NCBI GenBank assembly: GCA_910579325.1
Contig: CAJTTU010000114.1
Span: 4,005 to 10,381 of the forward strand
Direction: 5' to 3'
Source: an uncultured Lachnospiraceae bacterium
Lineage (GTDB): Bacteria; Bacillota; Clostridia; Lachnospirales; Lachnospiraceae
Length of the DNA: 6,377 nucleotides
In this document: piece by piece, positions 1 to 5,946 of the stretch
How the letters are laid out: each line of letters begins with the position of its first letter
Position numbering within the stretch: the stretch's first letter is position 1
Translations under genes and position numbers: made by a program
Notes under the pieces: model-generated
Told to the model about the DNA's origin: nothing
Seen by the model: only the letters and a program-made list of their open reading frames with translations
Database searches by the model: none

Positions 1-1
1 G

Positions 2-445
2 ATGGAACTTCAGATGCATGTGGTATATGAGACTTTGGCCCGGTTGGGGGTGACGGACCAGCCGGTGATTACGGTGTTTAACAAGGCGGATTTGCTGCGG
101 GGCTGTGCAGAGGCGGAATGTATGGAAAGCAGCGGCAGTTACCAGAACGAATCAGGGACAAATCCCGGCGGATTTGGACAGACAGGCATTTTTAAAGATT
201 TCAAAGCAGAGCGGACGCTGACCCTCTCGGCCAGAACCGGGGAGGGGCTGGAAGAACTGAAAGAAGCCATCGCCCAGGTGCTGCGGGCGGGAAAGGTTTA
301 TCTGGAAAAGTTGTTTCCCTATGACCAGGCGGGGAAATTGCAGACGATTCGTAAGTATGGCACGCTGCTGTCCGAGGAGTATACCGAGGACGGCATCGCG
401 GTGGAGGCTTATGTGCCGGCGGAGGTGTATGGAGGGTTGCTGTAA
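2..445 (+). CDS. hflX: GTPase HflX, C-terminal part (5' end outside window)
   Basis: This is the C-terminal 147 residues of HflX, a TRAFAC-class GTPase that binds the large ribosomal subunit and in other bacteria splits stalled or stress-inactivated ribosomes in the cytoplasm. The fragment opens with 'HVVYETLARLGV', the typical HflX stretch before the G4 motif. NKAD (fragment residues 27-30) is G4, and SARTGEGLEEL (from residue 76) carries G5. The tail 'LFPYDQAGKLQTIRKYG...EAYVP' is the conserved HflX C-terminal domain. The N-terminal domain and G1-G3 lie upstream of the window, so the ATG at position 2 is an internal methionine and not the start. About 45 residues separate G4 and G5, longer than the roughly 20-25 I would expect. 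The extra part is rich in Gly, Ser, Asn and Glu and is probably a surface loop. No strong terminator follows the TAA stop. Confidence 0.93.
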   Translation: MELQMHVVYETLARLGVTDQPVITVFNKADLLRGCAEAECMESSGSYQNESGTNPGGFGQTGIFKDFKAERTLTLSARTGEGLEELKEAIAQVLRAGKVYLEKLFPYDQAGKLQTIRKYGTLLSEEYTEDGIAVEAYVPAEVYGGLL

Positions 446-484
446 AGGAAATTTTTCCATGTTTGATTTCACATATTTTGGTTG

Positions 485-513
485 TTGTATCAGCGGTCAT
501 TTTCTTGTATAAT
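485..513 (+). promoter_or_regulatory. Sigma70-type promoter of the surface-protein gene
   Basis: A perfect TATAAT -10 box is at 508-513. A TTGTAT -35 box is at 485-490, with a 17-base spacer. It lies about 80 bases upstream of the ATG at 592, in the gap after hflX, so the surface-protein gene probably has its own transcript. The -10 match and spacing are directly visible; activity is inferred. Confidence 0.7.
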
Positions 514-591
514 GAACGCTCAGTCGGCAGACGGCATTCGATCTGTCAGGCAGATTGCAAAAAATACGGACAACGATAGGAGAAAAGCAGC

Positions 592-1362
592 ATGGTTAAA
601 TGGAAGAGCAGCGGTAAGAAGATGATGGTATTTCTTCTTATTCTGGGGCTGATCGGCGGGATGATAAATCCCTTGCAGTTTACCGTAGCCGCATCGGAAA
701 AAGAAGCGGGAGAAATCCCAAAGACTGAGGGCGGCATGACAGAAGAAGCGGAATGTGTCTGCGAGATTCTGTGTACGGCGGAGCAGAAAGAGGCAGACTG
801 TCCGATGTGCGGGGCGGACCTGTCAGCCTGCGTCGGCGAGCCTTTGGAGCGGCAACAGGATGAGAGCGGAGCGGCAGAGGCCGGGCAGGAGCCGGCGGAA
901 GGGGAAGCGCCGACTTTAGAAGCGCCTGTCGATAAGGAAACAGACGAAAAGGAGTCGGAGTCAGAAACAGTCCCCGGGGAAGAACCGGCGGAAGAACAGC
1001 CGTCAGAAATGGAGACGGCTTCTGAGGACGAATCTGTACGGACACAGTTTCAGGAAGCGTTCGAAGCGTATGAGAATCTGACGGAGGAACAGAAAGCATT
1101 GCTTGCCGGAGCGGAAGAACGACTGCTGGAACTGCTGGAGTATTTTACGGAACCGGTTATGGTGATGGCAACAGACCAGGAGATCGAAGCCGCAAGGAAC
1201 GTGATGACTCAGGCGATGACCGACTGGGATACTACGGTGGATTTATCTTCTTATCATCTGACTGCGGAGGATTGGGGGAAAATCTGGCCTGATGTGGCGC
1301 AAGATGATCCGGCTCTGTTTTACGGGGATTTTATGTGGGGGATGTGGAATATCCGGCAGTGA
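592..1362 (+). CDS. N-terminal piece of broken surface protein (secreted, Cys module)
   Basis: This is the part of the broken surface gene that can still be translated on its own: 256 residues with a promoter, a good ribosome binding site and a signal peptide. The product would be exported but, without the sorting signal in the other frame, released rather than wall-anchored. The cysteine pattern CxCxxxC, then CPMC and a further Cys, recurs near the N terminus of many Lachnospiraceae surface proteins and may bind a metal or form disulfides (inference). After the acidic linker, residues 148-185 are predicted helical. The region 'DLSSYHLTAEDWGKIWPDVAQDDPALFY' (217-244) resembles the segment that leads into a transglutaminase-like domain in related proteins, but that domain is absent. 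The last dozen residues (GDFMWGMWNIRQ) are probably out-of-frame read-through. Confidence 0.6.
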   Translation: MVKWKSSGKKMMVFLLILGLIGGMINPLQFTVAASEKEAGEIPKTEGGMTEEAECVCEILCTAEQKEADCPMCGADLSACVGEPLERQQDESGAAEAGQEPAEGEAPTLEAPVDKETDEKESESETVPGEEPAEEQPSEMETASEDESVRTQFQEAFEAYENLTEEQKALLAGAEERLLELLEYFTEPVMVMATDQEIEAARNVMTQAMTDWDTTVDLSSYHLTAEDWGKIWPDVAQDDPALFYGDFMWGMWNIRQ

Positions 1363-1748
1363 CCAAGACGGAAAAAGGCATTGCGTTTAAAGTACATGGA
1401 CTGTCTCCGGTCGCCGTAGGCTGGACCAGGGCGCAGGACAACTCTGCCGGAAATGATAATAGCAGCGGCAGCAATAATAATAACAATAGCAATAATAACA
1501 ACAATAACAATAGCGGTAATGGAGGCGGTAACAATATCAGCGGCGCCAACGATAACGGCAGCAGTAATAATAACGGCGGAAATAATGGCGGCGACGCGGC
1601 CGATCCGTCCCAGACAGTTTCTGCTGTCATGGCGAACACGCCTTCCACAGGCGACCGATCTTTGGCGATCTGGTACCTGCTGCTGGCGGGAGCCGCATTG
1701 GCCGGCGTACTGGGGCTTTATGTAAACATAAAGAAAAACAGATATTAA
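1308..1748 (+). pseudogene. C-terminal piece of broken surface protein: Asn-rich linker and cell-wall sorting signal
   Basis: The frame is open from just after a TGA at 1305-1307 to TAA at 1746-1748. The only plausible start is a GTG at 1335, with a weak GGGG (1324-1327) 7 bases upstream, and no signal peptide follows. Counted from that GTG, residues 1-30 are the end of a folded domain ('GLSPVAVGW'). Residues 36-86 are a low-complexity Asn/Gly/Ser linker. TPSTG (102-106) is a variant of the LPxTG sortase motif, followed by about 20 hydrophobic residues and a KKNRY tail. Such signals are only used by sortase on exported proteins, so this piece makes sense only as the natural C terminus of the gene starting at 592. 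Confidence 0.65.
1440..1592 (+). repeat. AAT/AAC codon repeat encoding Asn/Gly/Ser-rich linker
   Basis: This imperfect trinucleotide repeat of AAT and AAC codons is interrupted by AGC and GGC codons. The densest run (about 1473-1511) encodes 12 Asn and one Ser. It forms the wall-spanning linker before the sorting signal. Repeats like this can change length by replication slippage in steps of three bases, altering linker length without breaking the frame. Confidence 0.8.
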
Positions 1749-1763
1749 TATTGTCACAAATGA

Positions 1764-1800
1764 GAAACGTCCGGAGGAATGATATCTGTCCGGACGTTTC
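1764..1800 (+). terminator. Probable terminator hairpin after the surface-protein gene
   Basis: GAAACGTCCGG (1764-1774) pairs with CCGGACGTTTC (1790-1800), and one more A-T pair closes a 13-base loop. It starts 15 bases after the TAA at 1746-1748. The downstream T-run is weak (CATGTCT), so termination efficiency is uncertain. No strong promoter is visible between it and nfo, so partial read-through into nfo is possible. Confidence 0.6.
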
Positions 1801-1853
1801 ATGTCTAACCTGATGTAACAGGATAAAAAACAGAGAATACGGAGAATATGACG

Positions 1854-2774
1854 ATGAACCAACCAAAGATAAAAATCGGTTCCCATGTCAGCATGAGCGG
1901 GAAGGATATGTTTTTAAATTCGGCGAAGGAGGCGGCTTCCTACGGTTCGGATGTGTTTATGGCCTACACCGGAGCGCCTCAGAACAGCAGAAGAAAGCCG
2001 CTGGAAGAGTTGAAAATCGAGGAGGGCTGGGCATATATGAGGACCCATGGATTGTCGGAGGTGATTATCCATGCCCCTTATCTGATTAACCTGGCCAATA
2101 CGGTAAAGGAGGATACCTTTCGTTCCTCGGCGGAATTTCTGATATCGGAGATCAGCCGTTCTGAGGCCCTTCACAGCAAGGTGCTGGTGCTGCATCCGGG
2201 GGCCCATGTAGGAGCGGGTGAAGAGGCTGGCATTGCCCGGGTGGTCGAAGGGCTGAACCAGGTGCTGCGGCCGGATCTGAAGCTGGCGGTGGCGTTGGAA
2301 ACCATGGCGGGAAAGGGCAGCGAGCTGGGGCGAAGCTTTGAGCAGCTGGCCCGGATCATCGGCGGCGTGAAATACCCAGAGAAGCTAAAGGTTTGTTTTG
2401 ACACCTGCCATGTCCATGACAGCGGCTATGACCTGATTCACCATCCGGAGGAGGTGTTCGGGGCGTTTGAGCGCATCGTGGGCCGGGATATGATTGCCGT
2501 ATTCCATATGAACGACAGCAAAAATATCTGCGGGGCGGCGAAGGACCGGCATGAGAATTACGGGTTCGGGCAGATTGGGTTTGAGGCGCTTCAGCGTATC
2601 ATGTATCATCCGGATTATCTGGACATTCCGAAGATTCTGGAATCTCCCTGGGTGAAGGACAGACACAATGAGAAAAAATCTTATGCGCCGTATAAACAGG
2701 AAATATGCAGTATACGGGAAAACCGGTTTGACCCGGAGATGGTGGAAAAGCTGAGAGCGGGGGACAGGGAATAG
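1854..2774 (+). CDS. nfo: Endonuclease IV (deoxyribonuclease IV), AP-site repair
   Basis: This is endonuclease IV, a cytoplasmic trinuclear-zinc enzyme of base excision repair. It cuts the backbone 5' to abasic sites and removes blocked 3' ends. The chain matches the family (TIM-barrel) throughout. Counting from the ATG at 1848, all nine expected metal ligands are present: H75 (HAPYLINLAN), H116 (LHPGAH), E151 (LETMAGKG), D185 and H188 (CFDTCH), H220 (FHMNDSK), D233 and H235 (KDRH), and E265 (LESPW). Their spacing closely follows the E. coli enzyme. GGAG at 1841-1844 is only 3 bases before ATG 1848 but 9 before ATG 1854, so I prefer 1854 (306 residues, starting MNQPKIKIGSH). Length is slightly above the usual 280-300. 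It appears intact, and its neighbours give no repair operon; it is probably monocistronic or read from upstream. Confidence 0.96.
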   Translation: MNQPKIKIGSHVSMSGKDMFLNSAKEAASYGSDVFMAYTGAPQNSRRKPLEELKIEEGWAYMRTHGLSEVIIHAPYLINLANTVKEDTFRSSAEFLISEISRSEALHSKVLVLHPGAHVGAGEEAGIARVVEGLNQVLRPDLKLAVALETMAGKGSELGRSFEQLARIIGGVKYPEKLKVCFDTCHVHDSGYDLIHHPEEVFGAFERIVGRDMIAVFHMNDSKNICGAAKDRHENYGFGQIGFEALQRIMYHPDYLDIPKILESPWVKDRHNEKKSYAPYKQEICSIRENRFDPEMVEKLRAGDRE

Positions 2775-2831
2775 TCCTATGCGTACAGTGGTTTTCCTCA
2801 TAACAGCGCATTTGCCGATTTGCATAAATAT

Positions 2832-2847
2832 ACACAATATATAGTTG
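2832..2847 (+). promoter_or_regulatory. NrdR box upstream of nrdD
   Basis: ACACAATATATAGTTG matches 14 of 16 positions of the palindromic NrdR consensus acaCwATATATwGtgt as I know it. NrdR is the zinc-finger/ATP-cone repressor that controls ribonucleotide reductase genes in most bacteria, and this box lies 94 bases before the nrdD ATG. NrdR boxes normally come in pairs about 31-32 bases apart. A poor second candidate (9 of 16) falls at about 2860-2877, spaced 28-30 bases. The AT-rich stretch also probably holds the promoter, but I cannot assign -35 and -10 hexamers with confidence. Confidence 0.75.
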
Positions 2848-2940
2848 CCGGATTAAAAAAATACATATATCTGGTATTTCCTGTTGACGCCGTCGCTCCG
2901 GGTCTGCGGGGCCGGGGTCAGACAGAAAGGGGCAGGGATT

Positions 2941-5328
2941 ATGTTTGACGTACAGAAACGGGACGGAGAGATCGCTGAATTTCAGCTGCATAAGATTTCC
3001 GATGCCATGGAGAAGGCCTTTGTAGCCACGAAGAAAAATTTCAGCGGCGAGATTTTGGAGCTGCTGGCGCTCCGGGTGACGGCAGATTTTCAGGATAAGA
3101 TTAAAGACGGCGTGATCACTGTGGAGGATGTTCAGGACAGTGTGGAACATGTTTTGGAGCAGACTGGGTATACCGACGTGGCCAAAGCCTATATTCTGTA
3201 CAGAAAGCAGCGGGAAAAAATCCGGAACATGAAATCCACGATCCTGGATTACAAGGAAGTGGTCAATAAATATGTAAATGTGGAAGACTGGCGGGTCAAG
3301 GAAAATTCCACGGTTACTTATTCGGTAGGCGGCCTGATTTTAAGCAATTCAGGAACGATCACGGCCAATTACTGGCTGTCCGAGATTTATGACGAGGAGA
3401 TTGCAGGCGCCCACCGGGACGCGGATATCCATATCCATGACCTTTCCATGCTGACCGGCTACTGCGCCGGATGGTCTTTAAAGCAGCTGATTCAGGAGGG
3501 GCTGGGCGGCATCACCGGAAAGATTACCTCCGGTCCGGCCAAGCATCTGTCGGTGCTGTGCAACCAGATGGTGAATTTCCTGGGGATTATGCAGAACGAG
3601 TGGGCGGGAGCTCAGGCTTTTTCCTCCTTTGACACCTATCTGGCCCCCTTTGTAAAAGCGGATCACCTGTCCTATAAGGAAGTGCTCCAGTGTATTCAGT
3701 CCTTTATCTATGGCGTGAATACGCCCAGCCGCTGGGGGACCCAGTCTCCTTTCACGAATATTACGCTGGACTGGACGGTGCCTGCCGATATGGCGGAGCT
3801 GCCGGCCATCGTGGGCGGCGTGGAGATGGACTTTAAATATAAAGACTGCAAGGCCGAGATGGACCTGATCAACAAAGCCTTTATCGAGACGATGATCGAG
3901 GGAGATGCCAACGGGCGGGGCTTCCAGTATCCGATTCCCACCTATTCCATCACCAGCGATTTTGACTGGTCCGACACGGAGAATAACCGTCTGCTGTTTG
4001 AGATGACGGCCAAGTACGGAACGCCTTATTTCTCCAATTACATCAACAGCGATATGGAGCCCAGCGACGTGCGCAGCATGTGCTGCCGGCTGCGGCTGGA
4101 TCTCAGGGAGCTGCGCAAAAAGAGCGGCGGTTTCTTCGGCTCCGGCGAGAGCACCGGCTCCGTGGGCGTGGTCACGATTAATATGCCCCGGATCGCCTAT
4201 CTGTCGGCGGATGAAGCGGATTTCTATAAGCGGCTGGACTATCTGATGGATCTGTCCGCCCGTTCCCTGCGGATGAAGCGGGAGATTATCACAAAGCTTT
4301 TAAACGAGGGGCTGTACCCTTATACGAAGCGGTATCTGGGTACCTTTGACAATCATTTTTCCACCATTGGCCTGATCGGCATGAACGAGGTGGGCCTGAA
4401 TGCGAAATGGATTCGTCAGGATATGACTGGCGAGGTCTGCCAGGAATTTACCAAGGATGTGCTGAACCATATGCGCGAGCGGCTGTCGGATTATCAGGAG
4501 AAGTACGGCGACCTGTATAATCTGGAGGCGACGCCGGTGGAGTCAACTACCTACCGTTTGGCTAAGCACGACAAGGAGCGGTACCCGGACATTATCACGG
4601 CGGGAGCGGAAGGCGACGTGCCTTACTATACGAACAGCTCTCATTTGCCGGTGGATTATACGGCGGATATTTTCGATGCCCTTGATATCCAGGACGAGCT
4701 GCAGACGCTGTATACCTCCGGCACCGTATTCCATGCGTTCCTGGGGGAGAAGCTGCCTGACTGGAAGGCGGCGGCCAAGCTGGTGAAAACCATCGCGGAA
4801 AATTATAAGCTGCCTTATTATACGATGTCCCCCACCTATTCCATCTGCGCTGAGCACGGTTATCTGTCCGGCGAGCAGTTTACCTGTCCGGTCTGCGGCA
4901 AAGCGGCCGAGGTTTACAGCCGGATCACAGGGTATTACCGTCCGGTACAGAACTGGAATGAAGGGAAGGTACAGGAATACAAAAACCGGAAAGAATACGA
5001 TATGGCGGCATCCCGGATGAAACAGCGGGGAATCGCCGGAACCAACGTGACGGTGAATATGGAGGAAACCCATCAGGTTACGCCGGCGGGTGTTGAGAAA
5101 ACCTATCTGTTTGTCACCAGCACCTGTCCCAACTGCCGTATGGCCAAAGAGTTTTTAAAAGATGAGAGTTATGAGCTGGTAAACGCCGAGGAGCAGCCGG
5201 AGCTGGCGGCCCACTACGGCGTGATGCAGGCGCCGACGCTGGTGGTAGAGCAGGGCGGCGGGTATCGGACCTATGCCAATGCTTCTGATATCAGGAGGTA
5301 TGTGGAGGAGAAGAGGGCTGCGGTGTAA
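2941..5328 (+). CDS. nrdD: Anaerobic ribonucleoside-triphosphate reductase (class III) with C-terminal redoxin domain
   Basis: NrdD is the oxygen-sensitive glycyl-radical enzyme that reduces NTPs to dNTPs in anaerobes. The 795-residue chain has an N-terminal ATP-cone (about 1-95, starting 'MFDVQKRDGEIAEF') that senses ATP/dATP. The catalytic barrel follows, with 'DIHIHDLSMLTGYC' (C175) and 'RSMCCRLRLDL' (C381, C382), which supply candidate active-site cysteines. C636/H639 with C649/C652 fit the C-terminal zinc site. 'RITGYYRPVQNWN' places the radical glycine at G664. After a linker (about 690-718), residues 719-795 form a glutaredoxin/thioredoxin-like domain with C729-P-N-C732 and the cis-proline segment 'QAPTLVV'. 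The fused redoxin suggests reduction by a thiol relay rather than formate (inference). I chose ATG 2941, with AAAGGGG 8 bases upstream, over an in-frame TTG at 2884 because homologues begin here. No activase gene nrdG follows; it must be elsewhere. Confidence 0.95.
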   Translation: MFDVQKRDGEIAEFQLHKISDAMEKAFVATKKNFSGEILELLALRVTADFQDKIKDGVITVEDVQDSVEHVLEQTGYTDVAKAYILYRKQREKIRNMKSTILDYKEVVNKYVNVEDWRVKENSTVTYSVGGLILSNSGTITANYWLSEIYDEEIAGAHRDADIHIHDLSMLTGYCAGWSLKQLIQEGLGGITGKITSGPAKHLSVLCNQMVNFLGIMQNEWAGAQAFSSFDTYLAPFVKADHLSYKEVLQCIQSFIYGVNTPSRWGTQSPFTNITLDWTVPADMAELPAIVGGVEMDFKYKDCKAEMDLINKAFIETMIEGDANGRGFQYPIPTYSITSDFDWSDTENNRLLFEMTAKYGTPYFSNYINSDMEPSDVRSMCCRLRLDLRELRKKSGGFFGSGESTGSVGVVTINMPRIAYLSADEADFYKRLDYLMDLSARSLRMKREIITKLLNEGLYPYTKRYLGTFDNHFSTIGLIGMNEVGLNAKWIRQDMTGEVCQEFTKDVLNHMRERLSDYQEKYGDLYNLEATPVESTTYRLAKHDKERYPDIITAGAEGDVPYYTNSSHLPVDYTADIFDALDIQDELQTLYTSGTVFHAFLGEKLPDWKAAAKLVKTIAENYKLPYYTMSPTYSICAEHGYLSGEQFTCPVCGKAAEVYSRITGYYRPVQNWNEGKVQEYKNRKEYDMAASRMKQRGIAGTNVTVNMEETHQVTPAGVEKTYLFVTSTCPNCRMAKEFLKDESYELVNAEEQPELAAHYGVMQAPTLVVEQGGGYRTYANASDIRRYVEEKRAAV

Positions 5329-5338
5329 AGCAGTGTAA

Positions 5339-5390
5339 AAGGGCTGTCCATTTTAAAATACCTTGTGGTATCTTAAGATGGACAGCCCTT
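5339..5390. terminator. Long near-perfect palindrome, probable bidirectional terminator between nrdD and the MCP remnant
   Basis: AAGGGCTGTCCAT (5339-5351) pairs with ATGGACAGCCCTT (5378-5390). The pairing continues inward through one G-T pair and one A-C mismatch to ATACC/GGTAT, with a 4-base TTGT loop, giving about 23 pairs. It starts 10 bases after the nrdD stop and ends 30 bases after the stop of the minus-strand gene, as expected for a shared terminator. The minus strand leaves the hairpin through TTTT, the plus strand through CTTCTCT, so termination should be stronger for the minus-strand gene. The unusual length leaves open a small palindromic mobile repeat. Confidence 0.72.
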
Positions 5391-5420
5391 CTCTGTCAGA
5401 AGAACACGAAAAGTCGTTGA

Positions 5421-5711
5421 TCAAATATGAAAACGGCTGATAAGGCTGTTCAGCGTCTGTGCCTGTTGGGACAGCTCTTTGGAGACTGACGCGCTTTTTT
5501 CCGCAGCAACGGAATTGTCCTGGACCACTGCGGAGATCTCCCTGATTCCGTTTTCAACCAGCAGGGTCATCTGGTTGGTAATATCATTTTTGACCATGGA
5601 AGCGGCGTTGGTCGATACGACCAGCCAGAGCAAAGTCATTCCCGCCAGTGTGATAGCGGTTGTAATAACGCCGATTCGCGCGGCAAGTTTTTTGTTTTCT
5701 ATGAAGCGCAT
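5421..5711 (-). pseudogene. Methyl-accepting chemotaxis protein remnant with large in-frame internal deletion
   Basis: This 96-codon frame encodes both ends of a chemoreceptor and nothing between. Residues 1-36 (MRFIENKKLAARIGV... to VVSTNA) are the cytoplasmic N terminus and first membrane helix. From about residue 55, 'GIREISAVVQDNS...AAEKSASVSKELSQQAQTLNSLISRF' is the C-terminal end of the MCP signalling helix. The sensor domain, second membrane helix, HAMP and the kinase-coupling hairpin tip are missing; normal MCPs exceed 500 residues. With one membrane helix the tail would face outside, so it cannot signal to CheA/CheW. Two Glu positions of the usual 'AAEESAAxSEEL' pattern are Lys here, which fits relaxed selection. 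The start at 5711 is set by GGAGGGGAG on the minus strand (5716-5724). An upstream in-frame ATG at 5840 has no such site and no family match. Confidence 0.8.
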
Positions 5712-5758
5712 AAAACTCCCCTCCATATGAGAAAATATTAGGGTTTTCCCCCGAAAAT

Positions 5759-5786
5759 AATATAGCTTATTTTTGCCAAATTTCAA
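5759..5786 (-). promoter_or_regulatory. Sigma70-type promoter of the MCP remnant
   Basis: On the minus strand TTGAAA (5781-5786) and TATATT (5759-5764) are separated by 16 bases, about 50 bases upstream of the start at 5711. The hexamers match the consensus well. I see no sigma28 (flagellar) motif, although chemotaxis genes often use one. The remnant is therefore probably still transcribed. Confidence 0.6.
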
Positions 5787-5840
5787 TAGGTAATTGCGAA
5801 ACACCCCCTCAATCTTGACCTCAACAAGGGAAAAATTCAA

Positions 5841-5946
5841 TCATACCGAATTTTTTGGAAATACATGTAGAAAACGAGACTCCGGGACATGAAAATAAAA
5901 CAGATAGGAATATCTGCCGGTAAAAGAATATGAATCCTGCGTATGC
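5841..5946. other. Intergenic stretch between MCP promoter region and transposase; two short hairpins
   Basis: No gene is visible here. Two small inverted repeats occur: CAGATA-GGAA-TATCTG (5901-5916) and GCGTA-TGCT-TACGC (5939-5952), the latter overlapping the transposase stop codon. They may belong to the terminal region of the insertion sequence. The other end of the element is outside the window, so I cannot define its terminal repeats or boundary. Confidence 0.4.

Larger units (their letters stand above)
592..1748 (+). pseudogene. Cell-surface protein gene with internal deletion and frameshift (signal peptide to PxTG sorting signal)
   Basis: I read this as one surface-protein gene now broken into two frames. 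Frame one (592-1362, 256 codons, AGGAGA at 578-583, 8 bases before ATG) has a signal peptide (residues 1 to about 34, ending TVAAS) and a cysteine module (C55, C57, C61, C70, C73, C80). An acidic Glu/Pro-rich stretch (84-148) and a helical module around 'NLTEEQKALL' (162-171) follow. It then runs out of frame after 'PALFY' (240-244) and stops at 1362. Frame two is open from about 1308 to 1748. It gives 'GIAFKVHGLSPVAVGW', an end-of-domain pattern common in these surface proteins, then an Asn-rich linker, the sorting motif TPSTG, a hydrophobic helix and a KKNRY tail. Relatives usually carry a large domain between these parts, so an internal deletion with loss of frame is the simplest explanation. 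Sequencing error or slippage expression from the overlap is possible but less likely. Confidence 0.72.

Noticed and set aside
446..470. GGAAA/TTTCC repeat after hflX as a terminator
   Set aside because: The stem is five AT-rich pairs with almost no loop and no T-run beyond it.
1320..1886. Long minus-strand open frame (188 codons) opposite the surface-protein gene
   Set aside because: Its Ile/Val/Ala-rich text is the antisense of the AAT/AAC repeat, it has no ribosome binding site and no family match, and the plus strand has clear protein signals.
2902..2923. GTCTG/CAGAC inverted repeat in the nrdD leader as a possible riboswitch or attenuator
   Set aside because: Only five pairs with a GC-rich loop, no T-run and no conserved riboswitch core; too little to support.
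2884..2940. Extension of nrdD to a TTG start giving 19 more residues
   Set aside because: The added residues match nothing in NrdD, and the ATG at 2941 has a proper ribosome binding site and the standard ATP-cone start.
4543..5073. Minus-strand open frame of 176 codons inside nrdD
   Set aside because: It lies fully within the zinc and glycyl-radical coding part of nrdD on the other strand; it is an antisense shadow without start signals.
5712..5840. Extension of the MCP remnant to an ATG at 5840
   Set aside because: The extra 43 residues cover the promoter and ribosome binding site region and do not resemble an MCP N terminus.
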